From Gallionella sp. (lineage in GTDB: Bacteria; Pseudomonadota; Gammaproteobacteria; Burkholderiales; Gallionellaceae), in the NCBI GenBank assembly GCA_030700315.1, contig JAUYJO010000144.1, forward strand, positions 1-35,464: a stretch of 35,464 nt of DNA, given 5' to 3'. The notes under the pieces were generated by a model. That model made no database searches, was not told the origin of the DNA, and was given only the letters and a program-made list of their open reading frames with translations. A program made the position numbers and the translations under genes. This document shows positions 16,473-26,766 of the stretch, piece by piece (position 1 is the first letter of the stretch; each line of letters opens with the position of its first letter).

Positions 16473-16559
16473 GAGTACGTTTGCGGGTTATTTGAAGGAG
16501 GCGGTTTTTCTGTGCGGCGCAAACTATACGAGAGATTGGCAAAATTCGCGAGTGGGATT

Positions 16560-17108
16560 TTATTCCAAACACGAAGGCGGCTTGGCGAGTTTGCGCTGCA
16601 AGGTGCGGCGGTGCATGTTGAGCGCGCGCGCGGTGGCGGAAATGTTGTCGTCGTGTTCGCGCAGCACGCGCTGGATATGCTCCCATTCCAGGTTCTCGAT
16701 TTGCGTCGGCTGCGCCTTGATCCGCACATCGCTGCTGGCGGTATGTCCGAACGCCGCGACGATTTCATCCGCGTTGGCGGGCTTGGCGAGATATTGCGTC
16801 GCGCCCAGCTTGATCGCTTCGACGGCGGTGGCGATGCTGGCATAACCGGTCAGCATCACGATGCGCGTGTTCGGGTCGAGCCGGTGCAAAGTTTCGACCA
16901 GCACCAATCCCGGTGCGCCGCCCATTTTCAAGTCCACCACCGCAAATTCAGGCGGGTTGGCTTCCGCCAGCGGAATCGCCTCCTCGACGCTGTGCGCCAC
17001 GGCAACGCTGAAACCGCGTTTTTCCAGCGCATGCTTCAACACCTTGCAGAAGGTGACATCATCGTCCACCAGCAATAGCGAAGCGGATTCTCCTTGGGGT
17101 TCAGTCAT
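16560..17108 (-). CDS. regA: RegA/PrrA/ActR-type redox response regulator
   Basis: DNA-binding response regulator of the RegB-RegA redox system, which in other proteobacteria controls respiration, nitrogen and carbon metabolism according to the quinone pool. The 182-residue product has a receiver domain (acidic pair D15/D16, phosphoacceptor D59 in VVDLKMGG, Lys in LAKPAN near 109) and a C-terminal Fis-type helix-turn-helix (ISATARALNMHRRTLQRKL, residues about 155-173), the RegA arrangement. Its ATG overlaps the regB stop as ATGA, so the two are translationally coupled. The linker is Pro-poor compared with alphaproteobacterial RegA. Control of the nearby nar operon is plausible but unproven. 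Confidence 0.9.
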   Translation of the reverse strand: MTEPQGESASLLLVDDDVTFCKVLKHALEKRGFSVAVAHSVEEAIPLAEANPPEFAVVDLKMGGAPGLVLVETLHRLDPNTRIVMLTGYASIATAVEAIKLGATQYLAKPANADEIVAAFGHTASSDVRIKAQPTQIENLEWEHIQRVLREHDDNISATARALNMHRRTLQRKLAKPPSCLE

Positions 17109-18391
17109 AGGTCAGCCTTGATGATGGGTAAGATGATTTCCGTGGTCGCGCCACCTTGTTCGCGGTTGAACAGGCGCACCGAGCCGCCCATGCGCTCGAG
17201 GGTGGCATTGGCCAGGAGCAAGCCCAGCCCGTGCCCTTCCGCTTTGGTGGTGAAGAATGCCGAACCGGCCTTGAGTTCCGCTTCCTCGCTCAGCCCCTGG
17301 CCGCGATCGTGAATTTCCAGAGTGAAATTGTCTGCATCCCAGCGCGAGCATATCTCGATCGCCTGCGGGGCGGGCGCCGCGTCCGCCGCATTGTTGAGCA
17401 GGTTCATCAGCGCGGCGCGCAGCGTGCCATCCACGCTGACCAGCGGCGCGGGTTGCGCGCCGTCGCTGTGGTATTGGCCGTCGCTGCGGTATTGGTAGAG
17501 TGCGGTCGGGCGCAGCAACTGCCATTCGTCCAGCACTTCCGCCATCAGGCGATCAGCCGGTTGCAACGAGGTTGCCGCGCTGATTTGCGCATCGGCCAAT
17601 ATCTTGTCGAGAATGCGCTTGCAGCCGTGCACCTGTTCGTTGAGGATACCCAGCGCGTCGCGCCAGCCGTGCCGGGCATCGGCATCATGCTGCAACTCGC
17701 CGATCACCACCGCCATCGTGGACAGCGGCGTGCCCAGCTCATGCGCCGCGCCGGCTGCCTGCGTGCCCAGCGCCACGATGCGCTCGTTGCGCAGGATTTC
17801 CTCGCGCACCCGCGCCAGCGTCTCGTCGCGGCTGCGCACCGCCTGCGCCATTTTCACCACAAAATAGGCCACCACCACCGTACTGAAGACAAAGCCGAGC
17901 CACATGCCCACCACATGCGCGTTGAACGCGCTGTCGCTGTCATGCTGGTGATTGTGCGGCAGCGGGATGTAATAGAACATCAGCACGCTGTAGCAGGCGG
18001 AGGTGAGCGCCGCCATCCCCCAGGTGTAGCGCCCCGGCAGCGTCGTGGCGGCAATCACCAGCGGCAGCAGATAAAGCGACACAAAAGGGTTGGTCGATCC
18101 GCCGCTGTAATAAAGCAACACGCTGAGCGCCAGCACATCCATGCACAACTGGCCGAACAACTCCATGTTGGAAATCGGCTTGCTGCTGCGCAGGCGCAAC
18201 AGGGTGAACAAATTAGCCAGAACCAGCCCGGCAATGGCCAGCAACATGGGCCGCCAGTCCAGCTCCAGCTCCAGAATTTTCCAGACCGCCGCGAGCGTCA
18301 GAAGCTGCGCCGCCACGGCCATGCCGCGCAACGCGACCAAACGGCGCAACTGGTTATGGCCCGGAAGAGAGGAAAGTATCGTGTTGCCCAT
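17105..18391 (-). CDS. regB: RegB/PrrB-type redox sensor histidine kinase
   Basis: Inner-membrane kinase that phosphorylates RegA. From the chosen start (ATG 18391; the frame is open to 18466) it has 428 residues. There are about six transmembrane segments (residues 20-185) containing GGSTNPF near 97-103, the quinone-binding signature of RegB. The phosphorylation site is H217 in AAHELGTPLS, with a redox-sensor type cysteine at C257 (HGCKRIL). ATPase boxes follow (LMNLLNNAADAA, DRGQGL, GHGLGLLLA). An 18-base tandem duplication at 17461-17496 gives a doubled Y-x-S-D-G segment in the linker before the ATPase domain; it keeps the frame. regA follows with an ATGA overlap. Confidence 0.9.
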   Translation of the reverse strand: MGNTILSSLPGHNQLRRLVALRGMAVAAQLLTLAAVWKILELELDWRPMLLAIAGLVLANLFTLLRLRSSKPISNMELFGQLCMDVLALSVLLYYSGGSTNPFVSLYLLPLVIAATTLPGRYTWGMAALTSACYSVLMFYYIPLPHNHQHDSDSAFNAHVVGMWLGFVFSTVVVAYFVVKMAQAVRSRDETLARVREEILRNERIVALGTQAAGAAHELGTPLSTMAVVIGELQHDADARHGWRDALGILNEQVHGCKRILDKILADAQISAATSLQPADRLMAEVLDEWQLLRPTALYQYRSDGQYHSDGAQPAPLVSVDGTLRAALMNLLNNAADAAPAPQAIEICSRWDADNFTLEIHDRGQGLSEEAELKAGSAFFTTKAEGHGLGLLLANATLERMGGSVRLFNREQGGATTEIILPIIKADL

Positions 18392-18520
18392 GCGCTTATT
18401 GTAAGCGCAGCGGTGCGCCGGGGGGTGCGGCATATTGTCGCGGTGCAGCCACAAACGGGCAAACAAATCGCCGCACTGGCTTCACATTAGGCGGCATGGC
18501 TGATGGCCAAATTTTGATGA

Positions 18521-18685
18521 TGAAACATTTCGTACAATAGCCTCACGCGTTTTACTCCGAAGCACAAACCCCTCCCGGCCTCCCCTTGTCAGGGGAGGAG
18601 GCTAGGCTCTCCCCCTGACAAGGGGAAGCTGGAGGGGGTTTGGTGCTTAATTTGCGCTGTTTCACGTCAATAAACTACTTGGGAT
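18521..18685. repeat. Repeat R3 copy 2 (inverted relative to 11069-11228)
   Basis: This is the reverse complement of the first R3 copy, running from TGAAACATTT to GGGATATTTCC with the same CCCCTTGTCAGGGG and CCCCCTGACAAGGGG hairpins. It fills the gap between regB and the PCu(A)C gene. The two copies bracket a 7.3-kb segment from lipB to regB. Confidence 0.75.
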
Positions 18686-18727
18686 ATTTCCGCCTCATTT
18701 TGAGCCGCATCCGAAACTTTTGCCTTT

Positions 18728-18757
18728 TTGCTGTGCCCGAGGCGGGGCGGGTATAAT
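18728..18757 (+). promoter_or_regulatory. Putative sigma-70 promoter of the PCu(A)C gene
   Basis: A perfect -10 hexamer TATAAT at 18752-18757 lies 18 bases after a weak -35 TTGCTG at 18728-18733, and 36 bases before the start codon. GCGG and CCGC flank the -10 as a small inverted repeat, which could be an operator. Confidence 0.45.
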
Positions 18758-18793
18758 CCGCCGGTTTATTTTTTTATTGACGGGAGCATCATT

Positions 18794-19258
18794 ATGATCA
18801 AGCTGCATTTATCGGGGCTGCACAAATTTTTCTGGCTGCTGGCGGCCTTGGCACTGAGCGCCGGCGCTTATGCCGACGACATTCGGGTGGAGGGCGCATG
18901 GGCGCGCGCCGTTCCGGGGCGCGATTCGGCGAACGTATTCATGTTTATCGCCAGCAAGCAGGACGCAACGCTGGTGGGCGCATCCAGCCCCGCATCCAAA
19001 GCGGTGGAAATGCGCACCATGGAACACAAGGGCAGCATGATGAGGACGCACAGCGTCGAGTCGGTCAAACTGCCGGCAGGCAAGCGCGTGGACATGACCA
19101 GCATCCACGGCTACCACCTGGCGCTGGCCGGGCTGAACGCGCCGCTCAAGAATGAAGGCACCGTGCCCGTGACCCTGGAGATCGAAACCGCCGGCAAGCG
19201 CGTCAAAATCGACGTACAGGCAGAAATTCGGCCACCGAAAAAGGCGATGCAGAGATAA
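18794..19258 (+). CDS. PCu(A)C-fold periplasmic protein with degenerate copper site
   Basis: A 154-residue exported protein with a signal peptide ending AGAYA (cleavage after about Ala27). The mature part has the PCu(A)C cupredoxin-like layout: VEGAWARAVPG, then ANVFMFI, then the VEMRTM to LAGL block. Family members deliver Cu(I) to cytochrome oxidase using an H-x10-M-x21-H-x-M motif. Aligned by eye, this protein has R74 for the first His, T85 for the first Met, keeps H108, and has A110 for the last Met. Several nearby Met/His residues (M73, M76, H78, M82, M83, H86) could form another site. The start at 18794 has GGGAG eight bases upstream. Fold assignment is good; a copper role is doubtful. 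Confidence 0.85.
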   Translation: MIKLHLSGLHKFFWLLAALALSAGAYADDIRVEGAWARAVPGRDSANVFMFIASKQDATLVGASSPASKAVEMRTMEHKGSMMRTHSVESVKLPAGKRVDMTSIHGYHLALAGLNAPLKNEGTVPVTLEIETAGKRVKIDVQAEIRPPKKAMQR

Positions 19259-19262
19259 CCCC

Positions 19263-19358
19263 GTAGCCCGCATGAAGCGCAGCGCAATGCGGGGATGAAA
19301 CCGATGCGCCCCGGATTGCCGATGCGCCCCGGATTGCACTCCGTTTCATCCGGGCTAC
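19263..19358. repeat. REP-like element with an 18-bp tandem duplication
   Basis: The ends GTAGCCCGCATGAA and TTTCATCCGGGCTAC are near complements, giving a long hairpin. Inside, CGATGCGCCCCGGATTGC occurs twice in direct tandem (19302-19319 and 19320-19337), a perfect repeat. The element separates the PCu(A)C gene from the hybrid kinase. Confidence 0.6.
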
Positions 19359-19376
19359 GTTAACAGAGTATTAACC

Positions 19377-22300
19377 TTGCCGATTACCTGGAATATTCCG
19401 CTGGTTTTATTGTCCGTGCTGATTGCGATCATCGGCTCGTTCACCACGCTCGACCACGCGCAGCGCATGCGCGCTACCAGCGATCGCCCGGCGCGGCATT
19501 GGGCGATTGCGGGCAGCCTGGTGCTGGGCATGACCATCTGGGGCATGCACTTCATCGGCATGCTGGCGTTTCACCTGCCCACCCCGCTCGCCTATGACCT
19601 GACCCTGACCCTGCTTTCCATCCTGCCGGCCATTGCCGCGGCGCTGCTCGGCTTCTGGGTGCAGTGCTGCGCAATCCGTATCAGTGCAGGACGCATATTG
19701 GGCAGCGGGCTGCTGATGGGGCTGGGCATCAGCGTAATGCATTACACCGGCATGGCGGCGCTCAAGATGTCGCCGCCCATCGGCTATGACGCGCCGATTG
19801 TGGTGTTGTCGGCAGCCATCGCCATCGTCGCCTCATGGGGCGCGCTGCTGATGATGTACCGGGGCAACCGCATCAAACTGCCGCCGTTGTTCCGCTTGCT
19901 GATAGGCGCGATCATTATGGGTCTGGCGATTTCCGGGATGCACTACACCGCCATGACCGGCACGCATTTCCAGCCCGGTAGCCTGTGCCTGGCCGAGGGC
20001 TTGCGCATCGATCCGGTCGATCTCGCCATGCTGATATCCGTGGGCTTGATGCTCCTGTTCGGCGGCAGTTTTTTCCTGATCCTGTTCGACAAGCATGTGT
20101 CGCGCCAGGATGCCCCGATACTGTCGGGACTGGTGCTGGCCTTTTGCCTGCTGCTCACCTACCAGCTATGGAACAACGCACAGCAGAGTGCGGTGAAGAA
20201 ACAGCAGGCCGAATTTAATGCGCATGTGCGCGGCATCACCGACAGCATTTATAAGCGCATGAAAGCCTACGAGCAGGCCATGCGCGGCGTGAGCGGGTTG
20301 TTTGCCCATAGCGACGCCCCCCTCAGCCGCCAGGAATTCCGCGACTATATTGCCAGGCTGCAACTGAAGGAAGATTACCCCGGCATCCAGGGCATCCGCT
20401 TCGTGCCGCTCGTGACGGATGCGGAAAAAAGCCGCCACATCGCCGCGATGCGCAAGGAAGTCTTGGCCGAGTACACCGTCTGGCCGGAAGGGCAACGCGA
20501 GGTTTACGCGCCCGTCGCCTATGTCGAACCGTTCGATGTGCGCAACCGGCAGGTTTTCGGTTACGACATGCTTTCCGACCTGGATCGGCCCCGCCCCGGA
20601 GATTCCACGCCGGGGCTGCGCCGCGCCGCCATGGAGAGCGCGCGCGACTCCGGCAACATCGTCCTTTCCGGCAAAATCAGGCTGCTGTTCGAGACCCGCG
20701 AAGACATGCAGAGCGGCACGGTGATGTTCCTGCCCATCTATAAACGCGGCGCACCGATCCATAACGTCGATGCGCGCCGCGCCAGCCTGGTCGGCTGGGT
20801 GGCTTCGGTATTCCGCATGGGCGATCTGATGACCGGCATCTTCGATACCCGCGATATGGGCTTCGACATCAATGTTTACGACGGCGAGACCATGTCGGAA
20901 ACAGCGCTGATGTACGCCTCGCTTCACGGCGGTTTTGTCCGCAACACGGGCACGCTCTTCCAGCACACCGAGCAGATTGAATTTGCCGACCGCAAATGGA
21001 CGGTGCAAGTGCGTTCCATTACAGATTTTGATGAGCAAATCAACCTCGGGCGCACCAGAATCATTGCCGGCAGCGGCATCGCGCTGAGCTTGCTGCTCGC
21101 GCTGTTCACCTGGGCGCAGGTGCGCAACCGGGTGAACGCCATGCAGGCTACGGCGGCGCTGGAGCACGCCAGTCACAAGAACGAGATGCTGCTGCGCACC
21201 GCCAGCGACGGCATTCACATTCTCGACCTCGATGGCAATGTCGTGCAGGTGAACGATGCGTTCTGCCGTATGCTCGGCTATACCTCCCTGGAACTGCTGG
21301 GCATGAACGTGGCGCAGTGGGATGCGCAATTCACGAAAGAGGAGCTATTGGCAAGGCTCACCGAACTGGGGGCGAACAACCCCACATTCGAAACCCGCCA
21401 CCGCTGCCGCGATGGCAGCGTCATCGATGTCGAGATCAGCGCCACCCGGGTAGAGATCGACGGCCTGCCCATGATATACAGCTCGGCGCGCAACATTACC
21501 CAGCGCAAAAGGACGGAGGCCGCATTCCACACCCTTGCCGGAACCGCAGCGGCAAATGTCGGCGCATCGTTTTTCCAGGAAGCTGTAAGCAGTTTGTGCA
21601 ATTTGCTCGGGGCGGATTGCGTCATCATAAGCAAGGCGACGGACGACAACAGGATGCAGGCGCTGGGCATGCAGCTTGACGGCAAGGCGATAGAGCACTA
21701 CGAATATGCGCTGCCCGGCGCACCGTGCGATATCGTTACCCGCGAAGGCTACCGCGAATATCCCGAGAATGTCCGCCAACTGTTTCCCTTGGACAGAGAC
21801 TTGGTGGAGATGGGCGCAGAAGCCTATATCGGCGTGCCCACCCGGAGTAATGACGGCAAGATCAATGGCATACTCTGCGCCATTTTCCGACATAAGCTTA
21901 CCCCGCAGACGATGCGAAAAGAGGTCATGGAAATCATCGCTTCCCGGGCGGGAGCAGAAATCGAGCGCCAGCAGGCAGAGCAGGCGTTGCGCGAAAGCGA
22001 GGAACGCTGGGCCTTCGCGCTGGAAGGCGCGGGCGAAGGGGTGTGGGACTGGGATATGCAGACCGGCAAAGTGGTGTATTCCAAGCGTTTCAAGGAGATG
22101 CTGGGCTTCCCGGCAGACGTTGACTGGAACGGCCTGAGCGAATGGACCGAGCGCGTCAATCCGGAAGATTTGCGCCATGCGATGATGGACCTGGAAACTT
22201 ATCTGGATGGCAAGTCGGCGCTCTATACCGTGGATTACCGCATGTTATGCAAGGACGGCAACTGGAAATGGGTATCCGCACGCGGCATGGTGGTGAGCCG

Positions 22301-25300
22301 CGCCGAGGACGGCAGGCCGCAACGCATGATCGGCACGCATACCGACATCACCGAGCGCAAGCAGGCGGCAGAGGCGGTGCGCATCAGCGAGGCGCGGCTG
22401 CGGCTGCTGCTGGATTCCGTCGCCGAGGCGATTTACGGAATCGACGCGCTGGGCAATTGCACGTTCTGCAACCCCTCCTGCCTGCAGATGCTGGGCTACC
22501 GGCATGCCGACGAGCTGATCGGCAAAAACATGCATGCGCTGATCCATTACCGGCGCGCCGATGAAACGCCTTTCCCGGCTGACGAATGCCGGGTTAACCA
22601 TGCATTTCGGGAGGGGGTAAACACACATGCGGAGGATGAGGTGTTCTGGCGTGCCGACGGCACCAGCTTCCCGGTTGAATACTGGTCGCACCCGCAATTC
22701 CATCATGGTGAGGTGGTGGGCGCGGTCGTCACTTTTATGGACATCAGCCAGCGCATGCAAGCGCAGGCAAAGCTGCTCAAGCTTTCCAAGGCCGTGGAAA
22801 ACAGCCCGGCCAGCGTGGTCATCACCGATCTGGATGGCACGATCGAATACGTCAACCCGAAATTCACCGAAGTGACCGGCTACACGGCGGAAGAGGCCAT
22901 CGGCCAGAACCCGCGCATCCTCAAATCCGGCGCATTTTCTCCGGAATTTTACGAGAAACTCTGGAAAACCCTGGCTGCCGGTAAGGTGTGGCAGGGCGAA
23001 TTCCACAACAAGAAAAAAAACGGCGAAAGCTATTTCGAGGCCGCCACCATCTCGCCGATCCGCGACGACAAGGGGGCCGTCACCCATTATGTGGCGGTCA
23101 AGGAAGATATTACCGAGCGCAAGCGCACCGAGCAGGAGCTGAAAAAATCCATGGCGGCCGCCGAGGCCGCCAACCAGGCCAAGAGCGAGTTCCTCGCCAA
23201 CATGAGCCACGAGATCCGCACGCCGATGAACGCCATCATCGGCTTCTCGCATTTGTGCCTGCAAGCCGAACTGCCGCCCGTGCAGCACGATTATCTGGAA
23301 AAGGTTTACCGCTCGGCGAACTCGCTGCTGGGTATCATCAACGACATCCTGGATTTCTCCAAGGTCGAATCGGGCAAGCTGGAAGTGGAAAAAACCCCTT
23401 TCCAGCTCGACAAGGTGTTGAGCGATGTAGCTTCCGTCATCGCGCTGCGCGCGGAAGAAAAAGGCCTGGAGCTGCTGTTCAACAGCGGCCTGGACGTGCC
23501 GAGATCGCTGGTCGGCGACCCGTTGCGCCTGGGGCAGGTGCTGACCAACCTGCTCGGCAATGCCATCAAGTTCACCGAGGCTGGCGAGGTCGAGGTTCAA
23601 GTCAGGATAGAGAGCCAGGATGCTGGTCATGTGGTGCTGGGCTTCACGGTGCGCGATACTGGCATCGGCCTGACGCAGGAGCAAATCGGCAAGCTGTTCC
23701 AGTCGTTCAGCCAAGCTGATGCTTCCACCACGCGCAAATATGGCGGAACGGGGTTGGGTCTGGCGATATCCAAGGGGCTCGTGGAGCAGATGGGCGGAAC
23801 AATGTGGGTGGAAAGCACGCCGGGGCAAGGCAGTATCTTTGCCTTCAATATGCCGTTTGCCTGCCTGCCGGACAAGAACCGCACCGTGCCGGATATGAGC
23901 GGGCTCAAGGCGCTGGTGGTGGACGACAACGACAGCGCGCGCCGCTTGCTGGTGTCCTATCTGGAGTCGTTCGGCATCGAGGCGCTGGCGGTGTCCGGCA
24001 GCCGCGAAGGGCTGGCGATGGTCGAACAGGCCGACGCTGCGGGGCATCCGTTCAGCGATGTGATCGTCAACCGGGATACGCCTGACGCGAGCGAAGCGGA
24101 CGTGAGCGGGCTGGAAATCGCGCGGCGGCTCAAGCGGGAATTGCCGCTGCGCCAACGCCCCCGGGTCATTTATCTTTCCGGCTACCAGCAGGACGAAACG
24201 CTCAAAGTGGCGCAAAGCACAAAGCTGCTGGATGCCGTGCTCAATAAACCGGTGACGGGTTCGATACTGTTTGAAACAATCGTCGCAATCAGTTCGGGAC
24301 AGGGCGGATTATCCTTGCTCGCCGAACAATCCGGCACCGGTGATGATCTGGCCGGCCTGCGTGTGCTGCTGGTGGAAGACAACGAATTCAACCAGCAACT
24401 GGCGACTGCACTGCTGGCCCGCGCCGGGATAGAAGTCGGTATTGCCTGCGACGGGTCCGAGGCGGTGCAGGCCGTGCAGACCGCAGGGCAAGGGAGGTTC
24501 GATGCGGTGCTGATGGATATCCAGATGCCGAACATGGACGGGTTGGAGGCGACGCGCCAGATCAGGAAAATTCCCGCCCTCGCCGGATTGCCGATCATCG
24601 CCATGACGGCCAACGCCATGTCCGGCGACCGCGAACGCTGTCTCGCCGCAGGCATGAACGATTACATTACCAAGCCGATACAAGTCGGGGTAATGTACGC
24701 CACGCTCGGGCGCTGGACGCAGCGCAACGCGCCGCTTGCCGGGGCGGAGGCCACCCGGAGTCGGCATGTATCGGGGGTGTTTCCTTCCATCGAGCCGGAC
24801 AAGGCGATAGCCCGCATGGGTGGCGAGGATACTTACCTGACCGTGCTGGAGAAATTTATTCCCAACCAGAGCCAGGCCGTGCAGTCCATACAGAACGCGC
24901 TCGCCGCCCATGACCGGGCAACGGCGCAACGTCTCGCCCATACGTTGAAGGGGATCGCCGCGACCATCGGCGCGAAAACCCTGGCGAAATTCGCGCGCCA
25001 GTTGGAAGAGGCAATTCACGAAAACAAGACGGAAGATTGCCCGCAGCTAATTGCGGCCATGGCAACCGAGCTAGATCAAGTGCTCGCTTCGGCCAAGGCC
25101 TATTTGCAGTCCCATGCGTCGTCAACAACCGCTGAAGTGGGTGGGTGTGCATCTCGCGATACGGTGCCGCTCGACACGCTGCTGGAGCAATTAACCGCGA
25201 AACTGAAGGCCTTCGATTCCGATGCGGCGAATACCATGCGCGAAATCAACCGGCAGACCAAAGGAACAGAAGCCGCGCGGCAATTTGCCAAGCTGAGCCG

Positions 25301-25373
25301 CTACATGAACGATTACGATTATGAAAACGCGCTGGCGGAAACGCGGCAGCTTATGGCATCGTTGAGAACGTAG
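19377..25373 (+). CDS. MHYT-CHASE multi-PAS/GAF hybrid sensor histidine kinase
   Basis: A 1998-residue membrane kinase. Approximate order: MHYT membrane sensor (1-225) with three motifs, MHFIGM, MHYTGM and MHYTAM; CHASE extracytoplasmic sensor (280-560) between membrane segments; PAS (595-712); GAF (715-868); three more PAS (873-997, 1005-1127, 1138-1250); HisKA with H1278 in [10 protein letters not shown]; HATPase (1375-1498) with GGTGLGLAI. Then come two receivers and an HPt domain with H1855 (AHTLKGIAA), plus a helical tail. Receiver 1 has Asn1565 where the phosphoacceptor Asp is expected (VIVNRDTP); receiver 2 is intact with D1714 (LMDIQMP). MHYT domains are proposed to sense O2, CO or NO through copper. 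The start is TTG at 19377 with no strong ribosome site. It probably feeds the two downstream response regulators. Confidence 0.93.
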   Translation: MPITWNIPLVLLSVLIAIIGSFTTLDHAQRMRATSDRPARHWAIAGSLVLGMTIWGMHFIGMLAFHLPTPLAYDLTLTLLSILPAIAAALLGFWVQCCAIRISAGRILGSGLLMGLGISVMHYTGMAALKMSPPIGYDAPIVVLSAAIAIVASWGALLMMYRGNRIKLPPLFRLLIGAIIMGLAISGMHYTAMTGTHFQPGSLCLAEGLRIDPVDLAMLISVGLMLLFGGSFFLILFDKHVSRQDAPILSGLVLAFCLLLTYQLWNNAQQSAVKKQQAEFNAHVRGITDSIYKRMKAYEQAMRGVSGLFAHSDAPLSRQEFRDYIARLQLKEDYPGIQGIRFVPLVTDAEKSRHIAAMRKEVLAEYTVWPEGQREVYAPVAYVEPFDVRNRQVFGYDMLSDLDRPRPGDSTPGLRRAAMESARDSGNIVLSGKIRLLFETREDMQSGTVMFLPIYKRGAPIHNVDARRASLVGWVASVFRMGDLMTGIFDTRDMGFDINVYDGETMSETALMYASLHGGFVRNTGTLFQHTEQIEFADRKWTVQVRSITDFDEQINLGRTRIIAGSGIALSLLLALFTWAQVRNRVNAMQATAALEHASHKNEMLLRTASDGIHILDLDGNVVQVNDAFCRMLGYTSLELLGMNVAQWDAQFTKEELLARLTELGANNPTFETRHRCRDGSVIDVEISATRVEIDGLPMIYSSARNITQRKRTEAAFHTLAGTAAANVGASFFQEAVSSLCNLLGADCVIISKATDDNRMQALGMQLDGKAIEHYEYALPGAPCDIVTREGYREYPENVRQLFPLDRDLVEMGAEAYIGVPTRSNDGKINGILCAIFRHKLTPQTMRKEVMEIIASRAGAEIERQQAEQALRESEERWAFALEGAGEGVWDWDMQTGKVVYSKRFKEMLGFPADVDWNGLSEWTERVNPEDLRHAMMDLETYLDGKSALYTVDYRMLCKDGNWKWVSARGMVVSRAEDGRPQRMIGTHTDITERKQAAEAVRISEARLRLLLDSVAEAIYGIDALGNCTFCNPSCLQMLGYRHADELIGKNMHALIHYRRADETPFPADECRVNHAFREGVNTHAEDEVFWRADGTSFPVEYWSHPQFHHGEVVGAVVTFMDISQRMQAQAKLLKLSKAVENSPASVVITDLDGTIEYVNPKFTEVTGYTAEEAIGQNPRILKSGAFSPEFYEKLWKTLAAGKVWQGEFHNKKKNGESYFEAATISPIRDDKGAVTHYVAVKEDITERKRTEQELKKSMAAAEAANQAKSEFLANMSHEIRTPMNAIIGFSHLCLQAELPPVQHDYLEKVYRSANSLLGIINDILDFSKVESGKLEVEKTPFQLDKVLSDVASVIALRAEEKGLELLFNSGLDVPRSLVGDPLRLGQVLTNLLGNAIKFTEAGEVEVQVRIESQDAGHVVLGFTVRDTGIGLTQEQIGKLFQSFSQADASTTRKYGGTGLGLAISKGLVEQMGGTMWVESTPGQGSIFAFNMPFACLPDKNRTVPDMSGLKALVVDDNDSARRLLVSYLESFGIEALAVSGSREGLAMVEQADAAGHPFSDVIVNRDTPDASEADVSGLEIARRLKRELPLRQRPRVIYLSGYQQDETLKVAQSTKLLDAVLNKPVTGSILFETIVAISSGQGGLSLLAEQSGTGDDLAGLRVLLVEDNEFNQQLATALLARAGIEVGIACDGSEAVQAVQTAGQGRFDAVLMDIQMPNMDGLEATRQIRKIPALAGLPIIAMTANAMSGDRERCLAAGMNDYITKPIQVGVMYATLGRWTQRNAPLAGAEATRSRHVSGVFPSIEPDKAIARMGGEDTYLTVLEKFIPNQSQAVQSIQNALAAHDRATAQRLAHTLKGIAATIGAKTLAKFARQLEEAIHENKTEDCPQLIAAMATELDQVLASAKAYLQSHASSTTAEVGGCASRDTVPLDTLLEQLTAKLKAFDSDAANTMREINRQTKGTEAARQFAKLSRYMNDYDYENALAETRQLMASLRT

Positions 25374-25375
25374 CC

Positions 25376-25590
25376 ACAACGCCAGTCCCTTCCCCCTAGA
25401 AGGGGGGGCTGTGAGGGGTGATACCCCCCTTTAAAAAAGGGGGGCAGGGGGGATTTACAGCAGGTGGCAAGAGAGTGGCGCACTTCAAATCCCCCTCAGT
25501 CCCCCTTTTGCAAAGGGTGAAGCGAAGCGCCAAGCACGCGGGGGGGTCGTGGTATCTGGCGGGGGAGTTTTTTTCGACCTGAGTAGCTAC
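25376..25590. repeat. Repeat R2 copy c (reverse orientation)
   Basis: This lies in the 310-base gap between the hybrid kinase and its response regulators, where no gene was seen. It ends GGGGGAGTTTTTTTCGACCTGAGTAGC, the complement of the R2 tip. The left end differs from other copies (CACAACGCCAGTCCCTTCCCCCT) but matches the repeat at 29385-29405. The C/G-run hairpins could attenuate read-through from the kinase gene. Confidence 0.7.
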
Positions 25591-25623
25591 ATACATCGCG
25601 GCTAAGCCGCCCCTTGATGTTTG

Positions 25624-25656
25624 CAAACGGTACATTGGTAATTGCCATCTCCCTTA
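25624..25656. repeat. Decayed end of repeat A
   Basis: CAAACGGTACATTGGTAATT and what follows match the right end of repeat A (119-151) at 27 of 33 positions. Only this end remains, 28 bases before the HD-GYP gene start. A relic insertion is inferred. Confidence 0.5.
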
Positions 25657-25683
25657 CGAAAATTGAATCACCAAGGAACCAAC

Positions 25684-26766
25684 ATGAGCAACACTGAAAA
25701 AAACACCCTGCTGATCGTGGACGATACGCCGGAGAACATCGATGTGCTGCGCGGCATATTGAGTGCGGACTACACGGTAAAGATCGCCAACAGCGGCCAG
25801 TTGGCGCTGAAAATAGTGGCGGCGCTACCGCCCGACCTGATCCTGCTCGATGTCATGATGCCCGGCACGGACGGCTATGAAGTCTGCCGCCAGCTCAAGG
25901 CAAACGAAGCGACCCGGCATATCCCGGTTATCTTTGTCACCGCGCTGGGCGAGGCCGAAGATGAAACGCTGGGTTTCGAGCTGGGCGCGGCGGACTACAT
26001 CGTCAAACCGGTCAGCCCGCCCATCGTGCGCGCCCGCGTCCGGGCGCATCTGGCCCTGTCCGACCAGCGCCACGGCCTGGAGCAAATGGTGGCGGAACGC
26101 ACCGGCGATCTGGAGCGCAGCAACCGGCAGTTGGAAAAGACGCATCTCATCATGCTCCAGCAACTGGGCCGTGCGGCCGATTATCGTGACAACGAGACCG
26201 GCATGCATATCGTGCGGGTGGGCAATTTCAGCAAATTGCTGGGGCTGGCATCCGGGTTTCTGGAAGCCCAGGCGGAACTGCTGATGTACGCTTCCATGAT
26301 GCACGACATCGGCAAGATCGGTGTTCCCGACCATATCCTGCTCAAGCCGGGAAAGCTGACTGTGGAGGAATTCGAGGTCATCAAGAAACACCCGGAAATC
26401 GGCGCGGAAATTATCGGCGAGCATGATGCCGAAGTGTTGAAAATGGCAAAACAAATCGCGCTGTGGCACCACGAAAAATGGAACGGCCAAGGGTATCCGC
26501 ACGGCTTGAGCGGAACCGATATTCCTGTTGTCGCGCGCATCGTGGCCATCGTCGATGTGTTCGATGCGCTGACCTGTGTGCGCCCCTATAAACGCGCTTG
26601 GCCGGTAGAAGATGCTTTCGCGTTGATCGAAAAAGAGGCCGGGCAGCATTTCGATCCCGAGCTGACCAAAATGTTTTTGAGCATGGAAACGGAAGTGCGG
26701 CGCATCGCGGTCGAATACAGCGATACCGCCGATGCGCCACCAGAAAACAGCGTGGTGCATCCATGA
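25684..26766 (+). CDS. Response regulator with HD-GYP output (c-di-GMP phosphodiesterase, RpfG type)
   Basis: A 360-residue cytoplasmic protein. The receiver domain (residues 8-122) has the acidic pair D13/D14, phosphoacceptor D56 (LLDVMMP) and K108. After a helical linker comes an HD-GYP domain (about 160-345) with H207-D208 in [19 protein letters not shown] with GYP at 270-272, and DVFDALT. All key residues for c-di-GMP hydrolysis look present. The start at 25684 is backed by AAGGA seven bases upstream. Its stop overlaps the next gene's start as ATGA. It likely receives phosphate from the upstream hybrid kinase (inference from order). Confidence 0.93.
   Translation: MSNTEKNTLLIVDDTPENIDVLRGILSADYTVKIANSGQLALKIVAALPPDLILLDVMMPGTDGYEVCRQLKANEATRHIPVIFVTALGEAEDETLGFELGAADYIVKPVSPPIVRARVRAHLALSDQRHGLEQMVAERTGDLERSNRQLEKTHLIMLQQLGRAADYRDNETGMHIVRVGNFSKLLGLASGFLEAQAELLMYASMMHDIGKIGVPDHILLKPGKLTVEEFEVIKKHPEIGAEIIGEHDAEVLKMAKQIALWHHEKWNGQGYPHGLSGTDIPVVARIVAIVDVFDALTCVRPYKRAWPVEDAFALIEKEAGQHFDPELTKMFLSMETEVRRIAVEYSDTADAPPENSVVHP

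Noticed and set aside
17156-18490. Plus-strand open frame of 444 codons
   Set aside because: Antisense to regB; no domain and no ribosome site.
22245-24215. Minus-strand open frame of 656 codons
   Set aside because: Antisense to the hybrid kinase, which has full domain support across the same bases.
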